A DNA stretch of 5,580 nucleotides. It comes from Patescibacteria group bacterium (GTDB lineage Bacteria; Patescibacteriota; Patescibacteriia; Patescibacteriales; GWC2-42-12). Under the pieces are notes generated by a model, which had not been told where the DNA came from, did not search any database, and saw only the letters and a program-made list of their open reading frames with translations. Shown piece after piece: positions 1 through 5,397 of the stretch. A program made the position numbers and the translations under genes. The stretch spans positions 1 to 5,580 of the forward strand of contig JAHJAP010000055.1 of assembly GCA_018813805.1 (NCBI GenBank), given 5' to 3'. The stretch's first letter is position 1; the number at the start of each line of letters is the position of its first letter.

Positions 1-83
1 ATAAGGGAAGAGATGGACGTATCCGAGTAGATGTCCCGAAGAATCTGACCCATGATGAGCTGATGTTTTTCTTTATTGAACAT
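1..83 (-). CDS. abiEii: AbiEii-like nucleotidyltransferase toxin, 5' part only (runs off window)
   Basis: This is the N-terminal part of a gene read on the minus strand from ATG at 83-81 and open to the window edge (27 complete codons). It begins MFNKEKHQLIMGQILRDIYS and continues DTSISSL. The pattern NKEKHxLIxxQILxDIYxDTSI is what I recall from the start of nucleotidyltransferase-fold AbiEii/AbiGii toxins, where it precedes a GFKGGT motif and the DxD-type catalytic site; those lie outside the window. The start overlaps the end of the antitoxin-like gene by 11 nt (73-83), an arrangement typical of translationally coupled type IV toxin-antitoxin pairs. There is no Shine-Dalgarno sequence before the ATG, which fits coupling. 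An in-frame ATG at 53-51 is a less likely alternative. The identification rests on a short stretch plus the neighbour, so the family is likely but catalytic competence cannot be judged. Confidence 0.7.
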   Translation of the reverse strand, partial: MFNKEKHQLIMGQILRDIYSDTSISSL

Positions 84-648
84 ATTTTTGGTAAGTAGCT
101 AATCTTTTTATTAATTGCTTGTTATTGTATATTTTAACCAGCTCAAAGCATGTCTCCCAGTTAATGGATCGTAGGTTGTCAAAATAAAATTTGGGAGACA
201 AATAAATGGTATCCAAAAACGCCCGTTCCGGTGTGGCGATGCTGTAATTTTTTTCTTGTTTAATTCCAAGTCCGTTATAAAGAATACTGTCTTTTAATTT
301 TCTGAATGTGATGAGATGATCGCCAATTTTTTTGGTGATCGGATAGGGGCCGGCGACAAAGACAGCGTCATGGTGTTGGAAAATAATTCCAGCTTCTCGA
401 AGGATTGTTTCAAAACTTATATACGAAGGGGTGTAAATGCTCGTTGCCAGTTCCTTGAGATCGTATTCGTTGCTCTTAGCAAAAACGCCGCGGGTCAAAC
501 GGATGAGTGATCCCTGCTTAGCATAGTATTTAATCTTTGAAAGCAGATTTACTTTGTTTGTTTCTTTCCAAATCAAAGCAATATCCTTTGTTGTCAGGAT
601 AGTTTTAGGGGATTCATAAAGTTTGGCGATAAGATTGTCAGTAGCCAT
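73..648 (-). CDS. abiEi: AbiEi-like antitoxin / winged-helix transcriptional regulator
   Basis: This 191-residue protein looks like the antitoxin of an AbiE type IV toxin-antitoxin system. Residues about 15-57 form a winged-helix DNA-binding domain, ending in the wing-like stretch GSLIRLTRGVFAK (46-58). The C-terminal part carries YSIATPERAFLDTIYL (135-150), a signature I associate with AbiEi C-terminal domains. Known members neutralise the AbiEii nucleotidyltransferase and repress their own promoter by binding inverted repeats. Both expectations are met here: an AbiEii-like reading frame overlaps the 3' end (start at 83), and a promoter with an overlapping palindrome lies upstream (706-762). 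The ATG at 648 is preferred because the frame closes soon upstream and the protein begins just before the winged helix. No Shine-Dalgarno is visible; a palindromic repeat ends 9 nt before the ATG. Base composition is clearly richer in GC than in the operon at 1068-4730. A stand-alone AbiEi-family regulator is less likely given the overlap. Confidence 0.8.
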   Translation of the reverse strand: MATDNLIAKLYESPKTILTTKDIALIWKETNKVNLLSKIKYYAKQGSLIRLTRGVFAKSNEYDLKELATSIYTPSYISFETILREAGIIFQHHDAVFVAGPYPITKKIGDHLITFRKLKDSILYNGLGIKQEKNYSIATPERAFLDTIYLSPKFYFDNLRSINWETCFELVKIYNNKQLIKRLATYQKYVQ

Positions 649-657
649 ATATTTAAT

Positions 658-694
658 GGGTCTGTCGCCGAATACCGTATTCGGCGACAGACCC
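658..694 (+). repeat. 37-bp palindromic repeat, copy 1 (complete)
   Basis: This is the most complete copy of the family. The left arm GGGTCTGTCGCCGAATAC (658-675) and right arm GTATTCGGCGACAGACCC (677-694) are perfect reverse complements around a single C. As RNA it would fold into a stem of about 17 bp with a 3-nt loop. It is preceded by AAT and followed by TTGATA; copy 2, read on the minus strand, shows the same kind of flanks (CAAT and TTAATA), so the repeated unit is probably slightly longer than 37 bp and polar. It sits in the predicted 5' leader of the AbiEi-like gene, 9 nt before its ATG. There is no U-tract on either side, so it does not look like an intrinsic terminator. It resembles REP/MITE-type units; what moves it is unknown. 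Confidence 0.9.
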
Positions 695-705
695 TTGATA
701 CATCT

Positions 706-736
706 AATGGAATGGTGATATATTCACCTTTCCATT
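706..736. promoter_or_regulatory. Operator-like inverted repeat at the abiEi promoter
   Basis: AATGGAATGGTGA (706-718) and TCACCTTTCCATT (724-736) form 13-bp arms with one mismatch around a 5-nt AT-only centre. The palindrome overlaps the predicted -10 box (734-739) and the expected transcription start of the AbiEi-like gene. Bound there, a protein would block RNA polymerase. AbiEi antitoxins are known to autoregulate through inverted repeats near their promoter, so this is a good candidate for the AbiEi operator. The symmetry and position are seen; the binding partner is inferred. Confidence 0.55.
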
Positions 737-762
737 GTATATTATTAAATAAATGCAGTCAA
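734..762 (-). promoter_or_regulatory. Sigma70-type promoter for the abiEi-abiEii pair
   Basis: On the minus strand the -35 box TTGACT (762-757) and -10 box TACAAT (739-734) are separated by exactly 17 nt. Both are close to consensus, making this the best promoter in the window. Transcription should start near 727, giving a leader of about 80 nt that contains palindrome copy 1. The -10 box is overlapped by the inverted repeat at 706-736, consistent with repression. Confidence 0.7.
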
Positions 763-779
763 TGCCGAAATACGCTCAC

Positions 780-811
780 AAGAAAATCCCGAAAGGATTC
801 GGGATTTTCTT
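780..811 (-). terminator. Hairpin terminator between tRNA-Ser and abiEi
   Basis: AAGAAAATCCCGAA (780-793) and TTCGGGATTTTCTT (798-811) are perfect 14-bp complements around a 4-nt loop. Both strands have a T-rich 3' side (ATTTTCTT), so the hairpin could work in both directions. It lies just upstream of the abiEi promoter and downstream of the tRNA, so its likely job is to end minus-strand transcription of tRNA-Ser and anything upstream before the AbiE unit. Confidence 0.7.
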
Positions 812-952
812 AAAAAGATTGGTTCGAACTTCCGCATTGCCGACTGCACTTTGGTTTTGGATTTCAAAAATGCCTTCAAAATAGCGGAAAAATACCATGC
901 CGAGGCGCTTTGCGCCGAGGCTGTTTCTTACGATTTCACAAAAAGTGAAAAT
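812..952. other. Gene-free stretch downstream of tRNA-Ser
   Basis: I see no convincing gene here. Short open frames on both strands run through the tRNA and are shadows. Two small hairpins are present: a 5-bp stem GGCGC/GCGCC at about 905-917 and TTTCAC/GTGAAA at 934-939/945-950. The second starts a few bases past the encoded CCA on the minus strand and could help 3' processing of the tRNA precursor. The stretch 820-900 is richer in GC than the protein genes to its right, and I cannot explain it. A remnant of an integrated element or a short RNA is possible. Confidence 0.4.
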
Positions 953-1042
953 TGGCGGAGAGGGTGGGATTTGAACCCACGGTACCAATTAAGGTACATC
1001 GCTTTTCGAGAGCGACCTATTCAACCACTCTAGCACCTCTCC
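953..1042 (-). tRNA. tRNA-Ser, anticodon CGA
   Basis: Read on the minus strand, a complete class II tRNA is visible. The acceptor stem GGAGAGG (1042-1036) pairs with CCTCTCC (963-957), followed by discriminator G and an encoded CCA (955-953). The anticodon arm is TCGCT-CTCGAAA-AGCGA, which puts CGA at positions 34-36 with U33 in place, so it reads UCG serine codons. A long variable arm (GTACC/GGTAC around TTAATT) confirms serine type. The T arm is GTGGG-TTCAAAT-CCCAC. It lies 21 nt beyond palindrome copy 2 and about 25 nt beyond the stop of the O-ligase gene, on the same strand. It may be processed from the operon transcript. A weak TATAAA (1059-1054) could also serve as its own -10 box, but no good -35 box is visible. 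Confidence 0.95.
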
Positions 1043-1063
1043 ATTATAATCTATTTATATTAA

Positions 1064-1100
1064 GGGTCTATTGCCGAATATGGTATTCGGCGACAGACCC
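1064..1100 (-). repeat. 37-bp palindromic repeat, copy 2 (diverged arm, inverted)
   Basis: The right arm on the plus strand, GTATTCGGCGACAGACCC (1083-1100), is identical to copy 1. The other arm, GGGTCTATTGCCGAATA (1064-1080), has two changes, and the centre also differs. By its flanks (minus strand: CAAT before GGG, TTAATA after CCC) it is in the opposite orientation to copies 1, 3 and 4. It overlaps the 3' end of the O-ligase gene and encodes that protein's last ten residues and stop codon. The two arm changes leave one wobble pair and one mismatch in an RNA hairpin of either strand. Confidence 0.88.
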
Positions 1101-2522
1101 ATTGACTTGTTTTTCAAAATTTATTACTCCCATCATTGCTATCAATAACCAAAATAAAATTGCTAAATCATTTTTAAAATATGGAACATCAACTAAACCA
1201 TGAACAACAATTACAATCATTGCGCCAAACAACCCTAATATTAAATATTTATTCTTTTTTTCAAACAAATTTATAATACTTAAATAAAAATATTTTCCAA
1301 TAATCCAAATAAATAACAATAGTCCTGCTAATCCCAACTCACTCCAAAAATTTAAAATAATATTGTGAGGGTATAAATAAATCTCTGTTGGCTGCCAATG
1401 CTTTTTTTTATATTCTTCATTGAAAACAGTTTTTCTGTGAAAATCTGGATCATTTTCACTATTAAAAAAAATTCCTTCTCGATGATATTGTTGAATAATT
1501 TTTTGATAATTAGCCAATCCTGCGCCACTAATTATTCGTTTGTCTTTTAACATTTTTAAAGTTTCTTCCCACTGCTGTTGTCTAATTTGACCTGACAAAT
1601 CACTTAAAGTAATTTTAGTAATTAAATAATTTTTAGCCGGAGAATAAACATAAATACTGCTACTAAAAATTATAATAAATAAAAAAACAGTTAGTCTGCT
1701 TTTTTTATTTATTAATAACCCAAAAATAATCAATCCAATAATCACTCCCAACATTGCCCCTTCTGACTTAGCAAAATAAATAGCTAATAAAGATAAAATA
1801 ACAGTAACAAAAATAAAACTAATTTCTAAAATTTGCTTTATTTTTGATTCGCAATTTTTGATTCGCAATTTTTGATTCGCAATTATCTGAGTTAACCAAC
1901 CAATTAAAATTAAAATAATTGGCCCTAAATATAATCCAACTGCATTAGGATAATTAAAAAAAGAAGTTACTCGTCGCGTAGCTACACTTGCCCAAAATTC
2001 ATTAAAAATAAAAGCGCCTGTAATTTTTTGATAAATAGCAAAAATTGAAACTATTAAAGCTGATAAAGTTAATGACCATAAGATTTTTTCCAAATTAATT
2101 CGCGCTGTTTGTTCATTCTTAAAAACATTTAAAACTAAAATAAAAAATAATATTGGTTCAAAAAAATAAGCTTTCCAAATCCCCAAAGAACTTGAACTAA
2201 AGCCAGCAACAGCAACAGCAACAAAAGAAATAATTAAAAGCAAAATTATTTCTAGCTTAAAAGGATAATCAATTTTAATTTTATTACTATCTTTTTGAAA
2301 ATTTCTTAATAAATTTGTTTTTAATTTATAATAATTTGCCACAAACCAAACAAAAAAAGCAAGCATGATCATTAACTCAAGCAAATTTATTGGTAAAGAA
2401 AAAATATGAAACCTAATTAAATAACTAGGTAAAGCAATAATAATAAACATTACTGCCCAATTTAAATGTTGAACAGCTAAGAATAAGAAAAAAATCGCGT
2501 AAAATACAATTAAAATTTCCAT
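1068..2522 (-). CDS. O-antigen ligase / Wzy-like polymerase family membrane protein
   Basis: This 484-residue protein is strongly hydrophobic, with roughly ten or more membrane helices, and has the hallmarks of the O-antigen ligase (Wzy_C) family. These enzymes join or polymerise lipid-linked glycans on the outer face of the inner membrane. Visible features are SEGAMLGVIIGL (253-264); IRQQQWEETLKM with R314 and W318; ISGAGL (331-336); a large hydrophilic loop at about 337-385; YPHNIILNFWSELGLAG (384-400) with the characteristic histidine; and HGLVDVP (441-447). ATG at 2522 begins a membrane helix and lies 3 nt after the transporter stop, so the two are probably coupled. The last ten residues (GSVAEYHIRQ) and the stop come from palindrome copy 2. 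Three tandem 14-bp repeats encode part of the hydrophilic loop at 214-227. It is very AT-rich compared with the flanking genes. Ligase, polymerase or protein O-glycosylation enzyme cannot be told apart by sequence. Confidence 0.85.
   Translation of the reverse strand: MEILIVFYAIFFLFLAVQHLNWAVMFIIIALPSYLIRFHIFSLPINLLELMIMLAFFVWFVANYYKLKTNLLRNFQKDSNKIKIDYPFKLEIILLLIISFVAVAVAGFSSSSLGIWKAYFFEPILFFILVLNVFKNEQTARINLEKILWSLTLSALIVSIFAIYQKITGAFIFNEFWASVATRRVTSFFNYPNAVGLYLGPIILILIGWLTQIIANQKLRIKNCESKIKQILEISFIFVTVILSLLAIYFAKSEGAMLGVIIGLIIFGLLINKKSRLTVFLFIIIFSSSIYVYSPAKNYLITKITLSDLSGQIRQQQWEETLKMLKDKRIISGAGLANYQKIIQQYHREGIFFNSENDPDFHRKTVFNEEYKKKHWQPTEIYLYPHNIILNFWSELGLAGLLLFIWIIGKYFYLSIINLFEKKNKYLILGLFGAMIVIVVHGLVDVPYFKNDLAILFWLLIAMMGVINFEKQVNGSVAEYHIRQ
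1842..1883. repeat. Three tandem copies of a 14-bp repeat inside the O-ligase gene
   Basis: The unit TTTTGATTCGCAAT occurs three times without interruption (1842-1855, 1856-1869, 1870-1883). Because 14 is not a multiple of 3, each copy is read in a different frame; together they encode residues 214-227 of the O-ligase protein (around NQKLRIKNCESK), in a basic loop between membrane helices. Gain or loss of one or two units would shift the reading frame; three units give the intact protein seen here. Confidence 0.9.
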
Positions 2523-2525
2523 TAA

Positions 2526-3491
2526 TTACATAACTAATAAATAAAGGCCTATGCCAATCAAAAAAATTCCAATAACTTTTTGCATTATAATATCGCTATC
2601 TAATTTTTCTTTAAGAATGTTTGGAAATTTAGCAGACAAAAGTAAAATAATTAAAAACAAAAACAAATATTGAACGCCTTGCAATGCATTGATTATTGCT
2701 ACATTACCCAAACTAATTGCTAAATTAAGCATAATAAAAGCACCAGCAGCCAGTAGCCTAACCAAAAAGAAAAAAAATAGATTTTTTGGTGTTTTAGATC
2801 CTTGTTGTTGTTTAATTATTAATTTACGCCACGGCGTTACTAATAATATTGTTAATACTCCAATAAATGACCCTACCCTTGACCAAACAAAGCCACCAAT
2901 AAACGGTTGATGAATATAAATATATTTTATTAAAACATAATAACTGGCAAAAAACCAAGCAGAAATAACTGCATTAATCAATAATCTACGTGCTGGCTGA
3001 TACTTGGCGTGAATATTGCCTAAAATATTTCCATAAATATCTTTAATTCTAGCAATAACTTTTTGATATAAATAAAGCTTAGTTTGTTTAACAGAAATTA
3101 AAATACCTCCGCAAATTAAAATTAAAAAAGCTAATAATTGTAATTTATTTAAAGTTTCATTGAAGAAAAAATAAGACAAAATAAAACTAAAAATTGGCAC
3201 CAAGGCGCCAACAATTGGCACAACTCTTGTTGCTTCGCTTTGATGAAGCGCTTTGTACCAAAAAATCAAAGTTAACAAAAACAAACCACCTGCCAAAAGA
3301 TCAATTATTAATTCTGGAATAGTTGGAAGCCAAGGATCAAACAATAATAAAATTAAATTAAAAATACTCCAAATGCCAACATAAAAAGCATAAGCAATAG
3401 ATGAGTGAATTTTTTTAGAAAGTAAAAATTTATCAGCAACAAAAACACCGGCATTAATAAAATAAGCAAAAATAGCTAAATTTAACCACAT
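2526..3491 (-). CDS. EamA/DMT-superfamily transporter
   Basis: This 321-residue integral membrane protein has about ten predicted helices in two repeated halves (about 1-135 and 170-320), the layout of EamA-type drug/metabolite transporters. The first half contains YKALHQSEATRVVPIVGALV (79-98), followed by a helix and FFFNETL (108-114), which is the typical EamA pattern of a small-residue helix ending before an NE motif. The second half repeats it in degenerate form (LNLAISLGNVAIINALQGVQ, 255-274). A basic cytoplasmic loop (about 136-170) joins the halves. The substrate cannot be read from sequence. Members of this superfamily move sugars, nucleotide sugars, amino acids and lipid-linked aminoarabinose, so a glycan precursor fits the neighbours. 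The gene starts 12 nt after the GH1 stop and ends 3 nt before the O-ligase start, so it is mid-operon. No Shine-Dalgarno precedes ATG 3491. Confidence 0.85.
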   Translation of the reverse strand: MWLNLAIFAYFINAGVFVADKFLLSKKIHSSIAYAFYVGIWSIFNLILLLFDPWLPTIPELIIDLLAGGLFLLTLIFWYKALHQSEATRVVPIVGALVPIFSFILSYFFFNETLNKLQLLAFLILICGGILISVKQTKLYLYQKVIARIKDIYGNILGNIHAKYQPARRLLINAVISAWFFASYYVLIKYIYIHQPFIGGFVWSRVGSFIGVLTILLVTPWRKLIIKQQQGSKTPKNLFFFFLVRLLAAGAFIMLNLAISLGNVAIINALQGVQYLFLFLIILLLSAKFPNILKEKLDSDIIMQKVIGIFLIGIGLYLLVM

Positions 3492-3503
3492 AATAAATAT
3501 TAT

Positions 3504-4730
3504 TTAATCAATCTCAATTAAATTCTTTTGACAAACATTGGCATAAACTTCAGCGCTAGGACGAGCTTTGCGAATAAAGGTTTTTCTATCAACTGAGTAT
3601 AAGCCAAATTTTGGAATCCATCCATGTGCCCATTCAAAATTATCTAAAAGCGACCAATAAAAATACCCCCTCACATCAATGCCTTTACTAATAGCTTGAT
3701 AGACATATTTTAAGTGATCAATAATAAACTTGCTCCTTTTGCAATCGCTAGCATCAGCAATACCATTTTCCATAATATAAATTGGTTTATTAAATTTGCT
3801 AAAATATTTTAAAACATGATAAATGCCTTTGGGATAAATTTCCCAGCCCATGTCGTTTATTTCTTTGTTTAAATTAACTTTAAATGGAGGATGCCAACTT
3901 AAACGATTGTGAAAATAATAATCAAAAGCAATAAAATCCAAAGATTTAACAACTTGATTAAAAAATTTTCTATGATGAAAATATCTAGCTAAAATTACTG
4001 CTAAACAGTCAAATGGGTTTGCTTTATTAGCAGGCTCAAAATAATCAGTCAATGACGTAAAGCTAACTTGACTATAAGGCAAAAATTGATGAATTTTTTT
4101 ATACGCCATCTGATGAGCTTTAACTAAATTTTTATAAACACGAATCGCATTTAATAATTTTCCTTTTTGATTTGGCGGAAAGTTACCCCTAATATATCCA
4201 AAACCAATATGCGCCATAGGCTCATTAAGAGTAATCCAAAAATCAACATCTTGACCTAATTCTTTAACAATTAATTCAACGTAATTAATAAAATAATCTA
4301 CTACTTTTTTGTTTGCCCAACCACCTAATTGAGTTAACCAAACAGGATTAGTCCAGTGCCATAATGTTAAAACTACTTGCAAATTTCTTTTTTTAGCTGC
4401 GCTTAACACTTTTTTATAATGTTCAATTTCAACTAAATTAAATTGACCTTTAATTGGTTCAATTCTTGCCCATTCAATTCCTAGTCGATAGGCTTTACAA
4501 TTTAACTTTTTGGCTAAATCAAAATCTTCTTCGTATTTATTGTAAGAATCGCAAGCTTGACCACAAATAAAATCTTCAGGATTTTTATTTTCTGATTTTA
4601 ATTTTTTAATTTTTGATTCACTTTTTTCCCATTCTGACCAATCATTAATTATCCCTCCTTCAATTTGGTAAGCTGAAGTAGAAACACCCCAAAGAAAATT
4701 TTGTGGAAATTTTAAAATCTTTTTTAACAT
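3504..4730 (-). CDS. Glycoside hydrolase family 1 (beta-glucosidase-like)
   Basis: This is a 408-residue retaining beta-glycosidase of family GH1. The N-terminal signature FPQNFLWGVSTSAYQIEGG (8-26) is followed by ACDSYNKYEEDF (59-70), TLWHWTNPVWL (122-132), TLNEP (167-171) with the acid/base E170, and YIMENG (318-323) with the nucleophile E321. WSLLDNFEWAHGW (359-371) holds the glycone-binding E366 and W367. Both catalytic glutamates are present, so it should be active. It is a little shorter than the usual 440-480 residues. No signal peptide is visible, so it probably works in the cytoplasm on imported or recycled glycosides, or as a transglycosylase. ATG at 4730 is chosen because the GH1 domain begins there. 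An in-frame GTG at 4781 would add 17 residues, mostly translated from palindrome copy 3, and is unlikely. It is the first gene of a three-gene operon with the transporter and O-ligase, all very AT-rich. Exact sugar specificity is unknown. Confidence 0.93.
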   Translation of the reverse strand: MLKKILKFPQNFLWGVSTSAYQIEGGIINDWSEWEKSESKIKKLKSENKNPEDFICGQACDSYNKYEEDFDLAKKLNCKAYRLGIEWARIEPIKGQFNLVEIEHYKKVLSAAKKRNLQVVLTLWHWTNPVWLTQLGGWANKKVVDYFINYVELIVKELGQDVDFWITLNEPMAHIGFGYIRGNFPPNQKGKLLNAIRVYKNLVKAHQMAYKKIHQFLPYSQVSFTSLTDYFEPANKANPFDCLAVILARYFHHRKFFNQVVKSLDFIAFDYYFHNRLSWHPPFKVNLNKEINDMGWEIYPKGIYHVLKYFSKFNKPIYIMENGIADASDCKRSKFIIDHLKYVYQAISKGIDVRGYFYWSLLDNFEWAHGWIPKFGLYSVDRKTFIRKARPSAEVYANVCQKNLIEID

Positions 4731-4738
4731 ATTTTGAT

Positions 4739-4765
4739 GGGTCTGTCGCCGAATACCGTATTCGG
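4739..4765 (+). repeat. Palindromic repeat, copy 3 (right arm truncated)
   Basis: Twenty-seven bases match copy 1 exactly: the whole left arm GGGTCTGTCGCCGAATAC, the centre and GTATTCGG. The sequence then diverges (TATGTGGG). It begins 8 nt upstream of the GH1 start codon. A short stem CCGAATA/TATTCGG can still form, and an alternative stem ATACCG/CGGTAT on the minus strand uses the same bases, so the two exclude each other. Confidence 0.88.
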
Positions 4766-4826
4766 TATGTGGGAAGTTCACTTTTCGGATTTATTGAATT
4801 AATTTTGTTAATTGGCTTAATCCTAC

Positions 4827-4835
4827 TTTATATCA
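4827..4835 (-). promoter_or_regulatory. Possible extended -10 promoter for the GH1-EamA-O-ligase operon
   Basis: On the minus strand TGATATAAA (4835-4827) matches an extended -10 element (TGN plus TATAAA). No good -35 box is present at 16-18 nt (GGTGGT or similar), which extended -10 promoters can tolerate. Transcription from about 4820 would give a leader of about 90 nt containing palindrome copy 3. The remainder of the 4782-4957 gap shows nothing else I can name. Confidence 0.35.
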
Positions 4836-4957
4836 CTTTTCCTTAAATTACCACCTAACGGAGAAAAGCGAATTTGGATCGAAAAAATTTTGCACTCTTT
4901 GAAATTTTATTAATGAAAAATTTTGGAGCCAGATATGCGTTGTTATCTGATGTTTTC

Positions 4958-5386
4958 TTAAACCCCTTCCACGTACAGGTTTATTTTGCGAATATCTCCT
5001 TGAAGAATTATTGGTCTAACGAGTTTTATTTCAAGAGCATATCGCAATTCATCTTCGCTTGGCAAGTCATGCAAAAGGAATATTTTTTTGTCAAAATATC
5101 TCGCCAGACCAATTTCCATTAAAGTTGCACCGCCAACATAGCCATCAATATCATTTTTTGGATAATTCAATACTAATATTGCTTCGCTATCAACCACTTT
5201 TTGAAAGCAACTTTTATCAATGTTGGTCATCATGCAATGTTCAATATCCATGTTAAGATTTGGATTTTCAACGCACTCGTGTGTATCGCACGGAATATTA
5301 ACTTGATGACCTAATTCTTCAAGGATTCTTTGAACTTCTAGCATTTCTTTCGCAAAATGCATACTCCCGCAAATCATAAATTTCAT
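4958..5386 (-). CDS. Nucleoside 2-deoxyribosyltransferase-like protein
   Basis: This 142-residue soluble protein resembles the nucleoside 2-deoxyribosyltransferase superfamily (Rossmann-like fold), which cleaves or exchanges N-glycosidic bonds of deoxynucleosides or nucleotides. It opens with MKFMICGSMHFAKEM, a beta strand plus glycine turn. DSEAILVLNY (66-75) is the second strand with a conserved acidic start, and GYVGGATLMEIGLARYFDKK (82-101) contains E91 in the position of the family's catalytic glutamate. KIFLL (101-105) and RPIILQGDI (124-132) complete the core. ATG at 5386 is preferred because the fold begins exactly there. The frame stays open upstream to 5437, but that extension reads through palindrome copy 4. 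The gene is transcribed alone, about 227 nt before the GH1 start, and is richer in GC than the operon. Whether it acts in nucleotide salvage, cleans modified nucleotides or binds a nucleotide in signalling cannot be decided. Confidence 0.65.
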   Translation of the reverse strand: MKFMICGSMHFAKEMLEVQRILEELGHQVNIPCDTHECVENPNLNMDIEHCMMTNIDKSCFQKVVDSEAILVLNYPKNDIDGYVGGATLMEIGLARYFDKKIFLLHDLPSEDELRYALEIKLVRPIILQGDIRKINLYVEGV

Positions 5387-5397
5387 AGATTTTTTAT

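Noticed and set aside
316..510. Plus-strand open frame opposite the AbiEi-like gene
   Set aside because: It is the antisense shadow of a well-supported minus-strand gene and has no recognisable protein features.
658..694. Palindrome copy 1 as an intrinsic terminator
   Set aside because: The stem is strong but is followed by TTGATA on one strand and ATTAAAT on the other, with no run of T.
1043..1048. TATAAT directly next to tRNA-Ser as its -10 box
   Set aside because: It abuts the mature 5' end, so transcription would begin inside the tRNA.
776..1203. Several short open frames on both strands across the tRNA-Ser region
   Set aside because: They read through the tRNA and produce the familiar tRNA-derived peptides (for example GWDLNPR or WVQIPPSPP), so they are not genes.
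2204..2221. CAGCAA hexanucleotide repeated three times in the O-ligase gene
   Set aside because: It encodes alternating Ala-Val in a membrane helix, and a 6-bp unit keeps the frame, so switching is unlikely.
2689..2910. Plus-strand open frame opposite the EamA gene
   Set aside because: Shadow of the transporter reading frame; low-complexity and unlike any family.
4731..4781. GTG at 4781 as the start of GH1
   Set aside because: It would place repeat-encoded residues ahead of the conserved GH1 N-terminus; ATG 4730 gives the expected start.
4930..4949. Hairpin CAGATA/TATCTG behind the deoxyribosyltransferase-like gene as a terminator
   Set aside because: The stem is only 6 bp with an 8-nt loop and no adjacent T-run, so the evidence is too weak.
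4874..5256. Plus-strand open frames opposite the deoxyribosyltransferase-like gene
   Set aside because: They overlap the supported minus-strand gene and show no domain pattern.
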